The notes under the pieces were generated by a model, which saw only the letters and a list, made by a program, of their open reading frames with translations, was not told the origin of the DNA and ran no database searches. Made by a program: the position numbers and the translations under genes. A stretch of 64,000 nt of DNA, taken from contig NZ_BBOJ01000034.1 in the NCBI RefSeq assembly GCF_000974445.1, forward strand, positions 1 through 64,000, given 5' to 3'. Positions 52,475 through 61,505 of the stretch are shown here, piece by piece (the first letter of the stretch is position 1; each line of letters begins with the position of its first letter). This DNA is from Lentzea aerocolonigenes (lineage in GTDB: Bacteria; Actinomycetota; Actinomycetes; Mycobacteriales; Pseudonocardiaceae).

Positions 52475-55069
52475 TCAGTGTGTCGGATCGGGTTCGAGCT
52501 GCAGGACTGATGGCACCGGAAAGCCCTGGCGCAGCAGGCCGTGGCCGATGCCGGCCAGACCCGTGAGCAGGCCGGGCGACGGAACGCCACCCGGTGTGGC
52601 GCACCGTGCGCCGTGCTCGTCCAGTGCTCCCAGCAACAGCGCCGTGCGGCGGGTCGCGGCGCTGGGGTGGTGGGCGGCCAGTGCTTCGACGACGCCCAGT
52701 TCACCGTGGCAGAGACTCATGTCCCGCAACGGTTCCCGTGACGCCAGCAGACCGGCCAGTCGTTCGTCGTCGCGTGCCAGTGCAGCACCTGAGAGTCCCG
52801 CGCACCACCCGGCATCCGTCGGGTCGATGGCGTCGCTCTCCAGGAACGCTTCCGCTGCCACACCCGTTAACTCGTCGCGAACCGTTGCCGCGTAACGCCG
52901 CAGGGCCCATCCGATTCCGGACTGGCCGCGAGCGAAGCCGTTCGCGCTGCACTGAACGGTGCGCAGCACGGACGCGTAGTGGTCCGCGAGGGCGAGTGAC
53001 TCGGGCGTGCCGACGGCGAGCACGGCGGCCAGCGACCCCGCGAGGCCGTCCACGACGCCGGGGACCGAGTCCTCGCGCGGCATCACCGACACGGCGCGGT
53101 CCAGCAGCGACGGGTCGAGGCCGAGCAGCGTGGTCAGGCGCTTGAGGCCGTAGCAGAGGCCGCCCAGGCCGTGCACCCCGCCGCCCGCCGCCTCGACGAG
53201 CTCGGGCTCCGCGGCGAACATCTCGAGCAGCGCGGGCAACGGGCGCAGCGCGTCGTGGGCGAAGTCGACATACCTGGCGGCACCGGTCAACGCGCCGAGC
53301 TCGGCCAGGAACAACGCCACGCCCGTGTAGCCGTTGGACAGACCCGCACCGAGCGGCTGCACGGTCCAGTGCCGGTCGTCGACGAGCTCGAGGCCGAGCC
53401 AGTTGACGCGGTTCCTGCCGGTGACGGCGTGCGCGAGGATCTGGTCGGCGATCCCGCACGCGGCGACCAGCAACCGCGCGGGGTCCGGGTCGACCGCGGC
53501 GACGTGACCCGGCAGCGCGTCACCGCTGTGGTGCGACACCGGCCGCGGCCGTGACGCCAGCAGCGCGGTGATCACCCACTGCTGGTCGTGCCGGTCGACC
53601 TCGCTCATCGCCGCGATCTTGCGTTCCACCGCGAGCAGCCCGGGCTCCGGCAGCATCCCCGGCAGCCGGAGCCCGGACGCGGTCCACAGGTCGGCCGACC
53701 CCGGACGGCACGTGAACAACGGCACGTCACCGCGCCACAGGTCGGAGACCTCGAACGGCACCAGCCGGTCGAGCAGCGGATCGTCGACCACCAGCACCCC
53801 GAACGCGAGGTCGCGGTCCAGTGCGTCGGCGAGCACCGACGGGTGCGTCGACTCGTCGAGCAACCGTGCGTACTGACGCGTCGCACGGGCGATGAACCGC
53901 ACCTCGTCGTCGGCACACGTGCGCACCAGCTGCAGCAGCTCGTCCCGATGAGCCACGATCGCGTCGTAGCCCGCGCGGAACCCGGCCAGCAGCGAGTCCT
54001 GGTAGTCGGCGGGCTCGGCCGGCTTGTCACCGAGCAACGGCCGGTTGTGCGCCCCCGACGTCTCCCGCGGCCGCCGCACGAGCCGCATCCGGTCGGTCCC
54101 GGCGTCGGCCCAGTCGACGACGTCCAACGGCGACGGCACACCACGATCACCACCCACACCTGACACGTCCGCGACGCCGTTGTCGCCGAGCAGCACGTGG
54201 GGGAGCAGAGCCGTGCGGTGCACCGACCGCACGAGGGCCAGCGCGGCGGGGTCGGTGTCCGGCGTGAGCGTCGGGTGGAACAGCGTCTCGACGTCCACGA
54301 GCACGGGCTGGTCGCCGCACGCGATGAGGTTCTCGTAGTGCATGTCCGTGCCGTCGACCGCGTAGAGCAGAGCCAGCAGCGCACCGAGCCGCCGGTAGAA
54401 CTCGGCGACCCCGGCGACGTCCGCGCACGGCCGGTGCTCGATGTGCTCGATCCACCCGTAGCCGTCGCGGGGGAGCAGGCACGGCGACCGGAAGGATATT
54501 CCAGTTCGCTTGGAAAGCCATCTGAGCTGGGCCACGAACCGCACGTGCAGTGCCGTCGCGCGAGGCCGGTAGATGAGCTTCGCGCCGGAGTCGAAGGTCA
54601 GCACCGCCACCGTGCGCCCCTGCTGGTGCGCGTCGCCCTGCCCCATCTCGATCGAGGTCAGCGCGCCGGGGTCGAGCCCGCCGAACACCGTCCGCACGAT
54701 CTCGCCGCGGTCGCGCGTGAACCGCGACGACAGCTCGTGGTGCGTGGAAACGGCCTGCTCACAGGCCTGCGCGAGGAGCCGCGCCAGCACGGGGTAGCGG
54801 TGGAAGAGCGCCGTCAGGTCGAGCGCCCTGGTGAACTCGGTGAACCGCTCTTCGCTGGTGTGGCTTTGCAGCGTGCCGCGTGCCTTGTGCAGCTCCAGGA
54901 CCAGCGTGCGGGTGGCGATGGCGACGAGTTTGCGTCCGAGCTGCTCGGCGAACGACGCGTCGAACGGCGGCGCCACCTCGGTGCGCGCGGCGTCGATCAG
55001 CGGACGCAGGGCGTGGGCGAAGGCAGCTGTCCAGCTCTCACCCGTGGTGGTCTCGGCCGCTGAGGTCAC
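52475..55069 (-). CDS. lanM: LanM-type class II lanthipeptide synthetase with altered cyclase motif
   Basis: Bifunctional synthetase of about 864 residues. The N-terminal dehydratase (DUF4135) has IYRPRATALH (Arg where YKPR is common), DMHYENLIA, VLVDVETLFHP, RQYARLLDESTHPSVL and WRGDVPLF. The LanC-like half keeps the zinc ligands (GWCAGLSG and SLCHGELG). The GxxHGxxGI motif reads GFARGQSGIGWAL, with Arg714 (codon 52928-52930, CGC) for the usual His. GTG 55069 is preferred over TTG 55078. It is cotranscribed with the precursor candidate and divergent from an HTH-NTPase regulator. No transporter or protease gene is next to it. Confidence 0.92.
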   Translation of the reverse strand: MTSAAETTTGESWTAAFAHALRPLIDAARTEVAPPFDASFAEQLGRKLVAIATRTLVLELHKARGTLQSHTSEERFTEFTRALDLTALFHRYPVLARLLAQACEQAVSTHHELSSRFTRDRGEIVRTVFGGLDPGALTSIEMGQGDAHQQGRTVAVLTFDSGAKLIYRPRATALHVRFVAQLRWLSKRTGISFRSPCLLPRDGYGWIEHIEHRPCADVAGVAEFYRRLGALLALLYAVDGTDMHYENLIACGDQPVLVDVETLFHPTLTPDTDPAALALVRSVHRTALLPHVLLGDNGVADVSGVGGDRGVPSPLDVVDWADAGTDRMRLVRRPRETSGAHNRPLLGDKPAEPADYQDSLLAGFRAGYDAIVAHRDELLQLVRTCADDEVRFIARATRQYARLLDESTHPSVLADALDRDLAFGVLVVDDPLLDRLVPFEVSDLWRGDVPLFTCRPGSADLWTASGLRLPGMLPEPGLLAVERKIAAMSEVDRHDQQWVITALLASRPRPVSHHSGDALPGHVAAVDPDPARLLVAACGIADQILAHAVTGRNRVNWLGLELVDDRHWTVQPLGAGLSNGYTGVALFLAELGALTGAARYVDFAHDALRPLPALLEMFAAEPELVEAAGGGVHGLGGLCYGLKRLTTLLGLDPSLLDRAVSVMPREDSVPGVVDGLAGSLAAVLAVGTPESLALADHYASVLRTVQCSANGFARGQSGIGWALRRYAATVRDELTGVAAEAFLESDAIDPTDAGWCAGLSGAALARDDERLAGLLASREPLRDMSLCHGELGVVEALAAHHPSAATRRTALLLGALDEHGARCATPGGVPSPGLLTGLAGIGHGLLRQGFPVPSVLQLEPDPTH

Positions 55070-55104
55070 GGGGACCAACCTCGCACGCGCGGGCGAGCCG
55101 GCAC

Positions 55105-55161
55105 ATGGGTACCGGTCCCCCAGATTTGCGCCGGACGTGAATATGGGGGTTTCGTCCCCAT
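55105..55161. promoter_or_regulatory. Paired operator-like elements between lanM and its divergent regulator
   Basis: ATGGGTACCGGTCCCC (55105-55120) and ATGGGGGTTTCGTCCCC (55143-55159) are related elements about 38 bp apart. The second forms an inverted repeat, ATGGGG/CCCCAT (55143-55161). They lie in the 143-bp divergent promoter region and are plausible binding sites for the adjacent HTH regulator. Confidence 0.5.
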
Positions 55162-55212
55162 GTTCTGCCGCCCGATCGCCCCGAGACTCGTGTCACCGAG
55201 GAGGGAACGGGC

Positions 55213-56460
55213 ATGAGGGAGTTCGGGGAACTACTGCGCACGCACCGCATCCACGCGGGCCTGACCCAGCAACAGCTGGCCGACTTCGCGATGGTGAGCG
55301 TGCGCGCGATCCGCGACCTGGAGTGCGGCAGAACCCGCTCACCACGCGCGGAGACGGTGCGGCTGCTCGCGGACGGCCTGCGTCTGGACGAGGGCAGCCG
55401 AGCCGACCTGCAGCAGGCGGGCGGCCGGACGTCCGGCCGCATGCCGGTGGCGCCGCCCGCGCCGATGATGGCGATCGTGGGGCGCGAGGCGGAGGCGGCG
55501 GCGTTGGGGGCGCTGCTGGTGGAGGGGGCCGGGTCGTCTGTTGGCGGTGTGGAGGAGGGGCGGTGCCTGCCAGGTTCGGGTGGTTCGGGCGAGGGGCAAG
55601 GCCTGGCCGGGTCGGGCTCGGTGGCCACGAGGCAGCGCCTGGCCGGTCCGGCTGGTGGCGCGGGCCCGGCCGAGCACCGCCTGGCCACAGCTCCCGCACC
55701 ACGCACCCACACAGGACCATCCCGCGTCCCCCGCCGACTCGTCACCATCACCGGCGTCAGCGGCTCCGGCAAGACCCGCCTGGCCCTCGAGGTCGCCGGC
55801 GAGCTCCACCTCCGCCGCGGCTGGTCCGTGCTCTGGTACCCGGCGGCCCGCCCGTCGGTCGACGACGACCAGGACACCCTCCTCGTCACCGACCACCGGC
55901 CCGACCTCCGCCTGCTCGACGCCCACCCGAGGCTGCGTGTCGTCGTCACGGCGCTCGCCCCCACCGGACTGCCCGGCGAGCACGTGTTCCCGCTCGGCCC
56001 GCTCGCCGACGACGCGGCGCTGAGGCTCCTGCTCACGCTCGTGCACCGGGTGCGGCCCGGCTTCCGGCCAGAGCCGTCGAACCAGGCCGCGCTCACCGGT
56101 CTCGTGCGCGAGCTGGACGGGCTGCCGTCCGCGCTCGAGTTCGCCGCGGGCTGGTTCATGGTCTACTCGCCGCAGCACCTGCTGGAACGGTTGCGCTCCA
56201 ACCCGATGGACCCGACCTCGGCCCACCTGCGCGACTCGCTGCGGCGTTCGCTGTCCACATTGGACGAGCAGCAACGCGCGACGCTGGAGCGCATGATCGA
56301 CCACGAGTGCCACGACGACGCGCACGCGCTGAGCGTGCGCGGACTGGTCCGCCGCGCCGGACCCCGATACGAGGTGCTCAACCTCGTGCGCGCGGCGGTG
56401 CGGGAACCGGTGTCAGGGCCGCACTTCGCTGGAGGTGTGGCCCTGACCTGGCCCTGTTAG
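55213..56460 (+). CDS. XRE-type HTH regulator with STAND/NB-ARC-like NTPase domain
   Basis: Protein of 415 residues. The N-terminal XRE helix-turn-helix (FGELLRTHRIHAGLTQQQLADFAMVSVRAIRDLECG) is followed by a Gly/Ala-rich linker and a P-loop (VTITGVSGSGKTRLALEVAGEL), then a degenerate NTPase with LDGLPSALEFAAGWF. The C-terminal TPR/sensor part of AfsR-like proteins is short. It is divergent from lanM and probably its pathway regulator. GAGGAGGGA precedes the start. Confidence 0.88.
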   Translation: MREFGELLRTHRIHAGLTQQQLADFAMVSVRAIRDLECGRTRSPRAETVRLLADGLRLDEGSRADLQQAGGRTSGRMPVAPPAPMMAIVGREAEAAALGALLVEGAGSSVGGVEEGRCLPGSGGSGEGQGLAGSGSVATRQRLAGPAGGAGPAEHRLATAPAPRTHTGPSRVPRRLVTITGVSGSGKTRLALEVAGELHLRRGWSVLWYPAARPSVDDDQDTLLVTDHRPDLRLLDAHPRLRVVVTALAPTGLPGEHVFPLGPLADDAALRLLLTLVHRVRPGFRPEPSNQAALTGLVRELDGLPSALEFAAGWFMVYSPQHLLERLRSNPMDPTSAHLRDSLRRSLSTLDEQQRATLERMIDHECHDDAHALSVRGLVRRAGPRYEVLNLVRAAVREPVSGPHFAGGVALTWPC

Positions 56461-58802
56461 CCCAGGTCACGCGCGACCAGGTCGGTGAACGCCTGCCGGT
56501 ACGCCGCGCTGCAGTGGTAGTCGCCGTGGGTCTCCACCTTGTCCGGAGACCCGTCGGTCTCGGACGCACGGCGGTCGACGGAGTTCGGTTCCCAGCCGTG
56601 CACCGGAAAACCGAGGTAGTCGGTGCGGCGCCACAGGTTGATCCAGTTCGCGCCGAGCAGCACCGACAGCCCTCGGTCCGGTGTCGCACCGGGCTCCCGG
56701 CGCCACGGGTCGCACGAGAACATCGCGCCCGCCCGCACCTCCGGAGTGCCCAGCACGGCCGGACCGAGCAGCTCCGGGAAGATCCGCCCGAAGTACGGCC
56801 GCAGCTGCACGCCGTACGTCAGCAGCTGAACGCGCTGCAAATACCCTTCCGGCAACGCGAACAGCGCCGCCACCGCCAGCACCGCGCCGAGGCTGTGCGC
56901 GGACAGCACGACACGGTGATCACGCCCGGAGTCCAGGAACTCGCGGGCACGGTCGGCGATCTCCGGCACCGCGCGCTCGGCGTAGCACGGCGGCGCGAAC
57001 GGGTGGGCCGTGCGCGGCAGGAAGCACATCAGGTCCCACAGCAGCCCGAGCGGCCTGCGGTTGGTCAGCATCCCCGCGCCCACGAACGACCCGATCAGCG
57101 CGACCCCGGCGAGCCCGGTCACCCAGTCGCCCTTGTCCACCACCCACGTCACACCCCACCAGGCAGACCACGCCGGCGACGCGAACGTCAGGTAGCACGT
57201 CAGCACCAGCGCCAGCACACCGAGCGTCGACAGCACACCGGCGACGTTCTCCGCGCGGTGCGTCACGGCGACGACGTGCCGCACCCGCACCACGAGCACC
57301 TCGGCCTCGTCGTCGAGCACCGAAGGCCGCACAACCCGGGACAACAGCACGAAAGCCTGCGCGATCACCAGCAGCACCAACGGAACCAGCGCGCACGCGA
57401 AGGCCGCGCTGAACCACGAGTAGAACGACGGCACCCGCAGGCCCGTGCCGACCCAGCCGCGGAACGTCAGCACCAGCACCGTCGACAGCATCACCGACGA
57501 CGCCAGCGACAACCCGAGCAGCACACCGGGCCCCGCGCCGCGCCAGGCCTGCCACTCGTCACCGGCACGCGGCCTGGCCCGCCACGCGAGCGCCCCGCCG
57601 ACCACCGCGGCACCGACCCAGGCGAGCGGAACCCAGTACGTGGCAACCATGAACGCCACGAAGAGCACCAGCAGGACCAGCGGTCCCTTGGCGTCGTTGC
57701 GCCGCCACGACCACGCCGCCAGCACCGACCCGACCAGCGCCACGGTGACGACCGGCGGTCCCCACGACGTCAGCCACAGCGGCCCGTCGAAGGCCGGCGC
57801 GATCGCGTACAGCGCGAACCCGTGCGCTCCCAGCACGACCACCGCCGAGATCATCAGCAGCCACGACCACAGGCCGCCCTTCTCGGTCGACGGCACGTCC
57901 GGGCAGTCGGTCGCGGTCACCACCACGCGTGCCGTCACGAGCGCCAGAACTCCGCCCGCCAACGCGGTGAGCACGAGGAAGAACCCGTGCTGCCACAACT
58001 GGGTGCTCGTCGCCAGCACCACCACGCAGCACCCCGCCGCGATGTGCAGGCGGGTGAGCCGGCGGATCCGCGGACTGCCCTCCCACATCGACGACCGGCT
58101 GAGCATCACCCCCGGCCGTCGCACGGGGGCGCGGCGCATCGTCGTCATCTCGTACCTGCTGCGCGACAACGAGGTCAGCGCCAGCAGTCCGAGCAACAGC
58201 AGCACCGGCACGGCGGACGCGGCGAGCACCCGGACGTGCCGCGGCGGATCGCCGAGCAGGTCCATGAACTCCGGCAGCCGCTTGCACGTGACGCCGGGCA
58301 ACGAGCACTGGACCGCGTAGACGTCGATCGCCACCTCGCACACCGCGAGCACCAACAACACCGTGAGCCCCAGCCCGAACAGCCGGGTCGAGGCGGCGCC
58401 GCGCCCCGCGTTCCACCACACCATGCGCTTGGTGGTCGGAATCGAGTCGTCGGGCAGCCTGCGCGACCAGTAGGCGACGTTCGCCAGGCCGAACGGGAGC
58501 AGCAACGCCCATCCGACGCGCCCCAGCGCGTTCGCGAGCACCGACGGCACCCCGCTGCCCGGCACGCCGGGGCTGCTGCGCGCCATGCCGCCCCACGAGT
58601 ACGCCTCGCGCCGCACGTCCTGCGCCACCTGCCCGGCGTGGTCGGCAGGCAGTTCGGCGAGCTTGTCCGGCTTCGGGCCCCAGAAACTGCCGAAACGATC
58701 GCCGCGGAACTGTTCGACCGCGTGGTCGGGGAGGGCCAGCATCGCGTACGGCGGCGTGTTGTTGACACCGTGGATGCGCAGTTCCAGGGTCCGTGGACTC
58801 AT
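56457..58802 (-). CDS. Large membrane protein with alpha/beta-hydrolase-like C-terminus
   Basis: Protein of 781 residues. The N-terminal soluble segment has RIHGVNNTPPYAML and PKPDKLAEL. About eleven or twelve transmembrane helices follow, to about residue 600. The C-terminal domain carries HRVVLSAHSLGAVLAVAALFAL, a lipase-type nucleophile elbow with Ser in AHSLG, and later conserved His and Asp. RIHGVNN-type starts occur in predicted lipase/esterase proteins. The substrate could be a lipid. No operon partner is close; it converges with the HTH-NTPase gene, overlapping by four bases. Confidence 0.78.
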   Translation of the reverse strand: MSPRTLELRIHGVNNTPPYAMLALPDHAVEQFRGDRFGSFWGPKPDKLAELPADHAGQVAQDVRREAYSWGGMARSSPGVPGSGVPSVLANALGRVGWALLLPFGLANVAYWSRRLPDDSIPTTKRMVWWNAGRGAASTRLFGLGLTVLLVLAVCEVAIDVYAVQCSLPGVTCKRLPEFMDLLGDPPRHVRVLAASAVPVLLLLGLLALTSLSRSRYEMTTMRRAPVRRPGVMLSRSSMWEGSPRIRRLTRLHIAAGCCVVVLATSTQLWQHGFFLVLTALAGGVLALVTARVVVTATDCPDVPSTEKGGLWSWLLMISAVVVLGAHGFALYAIAPAFDGPLWLTSWGPPVVTVALVGSVLAAWSWRRNDAKGPLVLLVLFVAFMVATYWVPLAWVGAAVVGGALAWRARPRAGDEWQAWRGAGPGVLLGLSLASSVMLSTVLVLTFRGWVGTGLRVPSFYSWFSAAFACALVPLVLLVIAQAFVLLSRVVRPSVLDDEAEVLVVRVRHVVAVTHRAENVAGVLSTLGVLALVLTCYLTFASPAWSAWWGVTWVVDKGDWVTGLAGVALIGSFVGAGMLTNRRPLGLLWDLMCFLPRTAHPFAPPCYAERAVPEIADRAREFLDSGRDHRVVLSAHSLGAVLAVAALFALPEGYLQRVQLLTYGVQLRPYFGRIFPELLGPAVLGTPEVRAGAMFSCDPWRREPGATPDRGLSVLLGANWINLWRRTDYLGFPVHGWEPNSVDRRASETDGSPDKVETHGDYHCSAAYRQAFTDLVARDLG

Positions 58803-58921
58803 CGCCGCCCTCCCTTTACTCCAGTTGTCGTCCTCGAAACTGCTCCGGTTAGCGGCCGAACGGGTGAAAAAGGTGTATCCAGCGGCCCTGGAAAGCCTCT
58901 ACTTGGCAAGGAGGCCCCACC

Positions 58922-60799
58922 ATGACCGCAACCGCTCACCCGAACGTCGTGAACTCCGTCGGACTCGCCGAGTTCCTCGCCACGGCGGGCACGCTCACCC
59001 TGGCGCAGCGCAAGCTGATCGTCGATCAGGCATTGGTGTTGCTCGAGCAGAACTACGCGCACCTGCCTCTGAAGGTCGCGATGCACGCGGTGAACCCCGT
59101 GCAGAGACTCAGGGTGCTCAGAGCCAGACTCGAACGGCAGACCGACGCCACCGCCGAGCCGGAGTGGCAGTTCCACCGCGAGCTGTCGAGCACGTTCCAC
59201 TCGGTGCGCGACCTGCACACGAACTACCTGCTGCCCGCGCCGTTCGCGGGCAAGATCGCCTTCCTGCCGTTCCAGCTGGAGCGCTGCTTCGCCGCGGACG
59301 GCACCGAGCACTACCTCGTGGCCCGCACGGTCGCGAACTTCGACGGACTGGCCGTCGGCGCCGAGGTGACGCACTGGAACGGCACCCCGATCGCGCGTGC
59401 CGTGGCGCTCAACGGCGCGATCTTCGCGGGCAGCAACACCGCCGCGAACCTCGCCCGCGGCCTCGAGTCGCTCACGTTGCGCCCCTTGGTGATCCAGCTC
59501 CCGCCCGACGAGGACTGGGTGGTCGTCAGCTACCGCACCGAAAACGGCGCTCAGGAGGAGATCCGGGTCGACTGGCAGGTCACCGACAACCTGCCGCCGA
59601 TGACCGACGTCGACTCACTCAGCCCGGCCGCGGCGGCGCAGGGCGTCGACCTGGACTCGGACGAGAAGTCCCGCGCCAAGAAGTTGTTGCACGCGCCCAA
59701 GGTCGTGCAGGCGGAAGCGGCGGGTGGCGCTGTCGCGATGGCGGCGCAGGACGTGCCGACGACCATGCCCGGCGTGTTCCGGGCGCGTCCGGTCACCACG
59801 CCGTCCGGTGAGTTCGGGCACCTGCGGATCTTCACGTTCAGCGTGGACGACCCGGAGGCGTTCCTCGCCGAGTTCGTGCGGCTCGCGGCTTTGTTGCCGC
59901 AGAACGGACTCGTCGTCGACGTCCGCGACAACGGCGGCGGTCACATCTTCGCGTCGGAGTTCCTGCTGCAGACGATGACGCCGCGCCGCATCGACCCGGA
60001 ACCCGTGCAGTTCCTCAGCACGCCGCTGAACCTGCGGATCTGCCGGCGTCACGCGGACGACCCGACCGGGCAGATCGACCTCGGCCCGTGGTTCCCGTCG
60101 CTCGACTCCTCGACCGAGACCGGCCAGGCGTTCTCCTGCGCGCACACGATCACGCCCGTCGACGGCGCGAACGCCGTGGGCCAGACCTACCACGGCCCGG
60201 TCCTGCTGATCACCGACGCGCGGTGCTACTCCGCCACCGACATCTTCGCCGCGGGCTGGGCCGACCACGAGCTCGGCCCGATCCTCGGCGTGGACGACAA
60301 CACCGGTGCCGGCGGCGCGAACGTGTGGACGCACGGATTGCTGACGACGCTGCTGAAGATCCCGGCGCCGCTCGACCCCGACTCGCCGTACAAGCCGTTG
60401 CCCAACAAGGCGAACATGCGCGTGTCGATCCGCCGCACGTTGCGCGTCGGCAAGCTCGCCGGGACTCCGGTGGAAGACCTCGGCGTGCGCCCGACGCACC
60501 AGCACCAGGTGACGCGTGCGGATCTGTTGCAGGGCAACGTGGATCTGCTCGCACGGGCGGGCTCGCTGCTCGCCGCGCTGCCGGTGCGCCGGCTCGGAGT
60601 GGCGGTCGCGGGAACGACCGTCTCGCTGGACACCGTGAACCTCGACCGGGTGGACATCTACGTGGACGGCCGCCCGGCCACCTCCCTGGACGTGACCGAC
60701 GGCGCGCACACCGCCACGTTGACCGCGACCGGACGCGAGGTGCGCGTCGAGGGCTTCGCGGACGGACAACTGGTGGCCGCGCGCAAGGTCGCCAGCTGA
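58922..60799 (+). CDS. S41-family (tail-specific) peptidase
   Basis: Protein of 625 residues without a signal peptide. An N-terminal helical region includes LEQNYAHLPLKVAMHAVNP, and SVRDLHTNYLLPAPF is typical of S41 proteins. A PDZ-like segment (ANFDGLAVGAEVTHWNGTPIA) and the catalytic domain follow, with VVDVRDNGGG, the nucleophile in ARCYSATDIFAAGWAD, and VDDNTGAGGANVW. A C-terminal beta-domain of about 60 residues is added. Cytoplasmic location is unusual for the family. A terminator hairpin follows. Confidence 0.88.
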   Translation: MTATAHPNVVNSVGLAEFLATAGTLTLAQRKLIVDQALVLLEQNYAHLPLKVAMHAVNPVQRLRVLRARLERQTDATAEPEWQFHRELSSTFHSVRDLHTNYLLPAPFAGKIAFLPFQLERCFAADGTEHYLVARTVANFDGLAVGAEVTHWNGTPIARAVALNGAIFAGSNTAANLARGLESLTLRPLVIQLPPDEDWVVVSYRTENGAQEEIRVDWQVTDNLPPMTDVDSLSPAAAAQGVDLDSDEKSRAKKLLHAPKVVQAEAAGGAVAMAAQDVPTTMPGVFRARPVTTPSGEFGHLRIFTFSVDDPEAFLAEFVRLAALLPQNGLVVDVRDNGGGHIFASEFLLQTMTPRRIDPEPVQFLSTPLNLRICRRHADDPTGQIDLGPWFPSLDSSTETGQAFSCAHTITPVDGANAVGQTYHGPVLLITDARCYSATDIFAAGWADHELGPILGVDDNTGAGGANVWTHGLLTTLLKIPAPLDPDSPYKPLPNKANMRVSIRRTLRVGKLAGTPVEDLGVRPTHQHQVTRADLLQGNVDLLARAGSLLAALPVRRLGVAVAGTTVSLDTVNLDRVDIYVDGRPATSLDVTDGAHTATLTATGREVRVEGFADGQLVAARKVAS

Positions 60800-60804
60800 C
60801 AGAA

Positions 60805-60841
60805 CGGGCGCTTCCGGTGACTCCACGACCGGAAGCGCCCG
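60805..60841. terminator. Terminator hairpin
   Basis: The 14-bp stem CGGGCGCTTCCGGT/ACCGGAAGCGCCCG with a nine-base loop lies between the S41 gene and the convergent secreted-protein gene. Confidence 0.9.
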
Positions 60842-60852
60842 CTCCTGTTGCC

Positions 60853-61428
60853 CTACCTGGTGAACGTGAAGGCGCGGTCGGCGGCCAGAACCGCCAGCTG
60901 CGCCTCGGTGCCCGGCGTCCAGCTCTGGACCCAGACGACCTCACCGTTCGGCCGCCAGTTCCGGGCCGAGGTGATGCCGAACTGCTCGTCCTTGCTGAAG
61001 ACGGTCAGACCGCCCTTGTGGTCCGGGACGCTGCCGGTGCACTTGGCGTACTTCTCGCAGTACTCCCTGGGCGACCACGTGAGGAAGCCCGGCGCGTTGA
61101 CCTGCGTGTACGTCATGACGTTCTGGCCCTTGTAGTCGAACGTCACGGTGTTGTCCATGTACTGCATGTCGTCGAACACACCCGCCGCCTCACCGCCCCA
61201 CGGGCCCGGCTCGACGTTCTGCGCGCCCCGGAAGGCACGCGGGTAGGTCTGCTCCTGACGCGCGGAGAAGCCGTCGGCCTGCTTCTGCAGCTCCGCCTTG
61301 GTCTTGTGGACCGGCGTGACGTCCTTCGGCGGCCACGGGTAGTCGGCCGTTGTGGACTGTGCCGACGCGGTGCCCGCGAGAGCGACGAGTGCGAGGCCCG
61401 TCAGGGCAGCCGCCATTACCTTGCGCAT
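60853..61428 (-). CDS. Secreted hypothetical protein, tandem copy 1
   Basis: Protein of 191 residues. The signal peptide MRKVMAAALTGLALVALAGTASA is followed by PWPPKDVTPVHKTKAELQKQADGFSARQEQTYP. A paired cysteine segment (YCEKYAKCTG) and a C-terminal PNGEVVWVQSW...DRAFTFTR region follow. No known family is recognised. It shares the whole layout with the next copy. ATG 61428 has GGGGATCA upstream. It may be an actinobacterial-specific secreted protein. Confidence 0.82.
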   Translation of the reverse strand: MRKVMAAALTGLALVALAGTASAQSTTADYPWPPKDVTPVHKTKAELQKQADGFSARQEQTYPRAFRGAQNVEPGPWGGEAAGVFDDMQYMDNTVTFDYKGQNVMTYTQVNAPGFLTWSPREYCEKYAKCTGSVPDHKGGLTVFSKDEQFGITSARNWRPNGEVVWVQSWTPGTEAQLAVLAADRAFTFTR

Positions 61429-61450
61429 TGATCCCCCAATGGCGAGTTCT

Positions 61451-61495
61451 TGCTTGCACAGAGGGAGACGCTTCAAGATCACCAGAGGTTGCACG
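61451..61495 (-). promoter_or_regulatory. Duplicated promoter element, copy 1
   Basis: TGCTTGCACAGAG at 61451-61463 and AGGTTGCACG at 61486-61495 (plus-strand reading), 35 bp apart, lie upstream of the copy 1 start at 61428. The matching pair upstream of copy 2 has 36 bp spacing and the same 23-bp distance to its start. Confidence 0.6.
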
Positions 61496-61505
61496 CGAGT
61501 TCTCG

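Noticed and set aside
54831..58925. 1364-codon frame on the plus strand
   Set aside because: It crosses lanM, the HTH-NTPase gene and the membrane hydrolase gene in another register; its Arg/His/Pro/Gln-rich sequence has no domain. It is a high-GC artefact.
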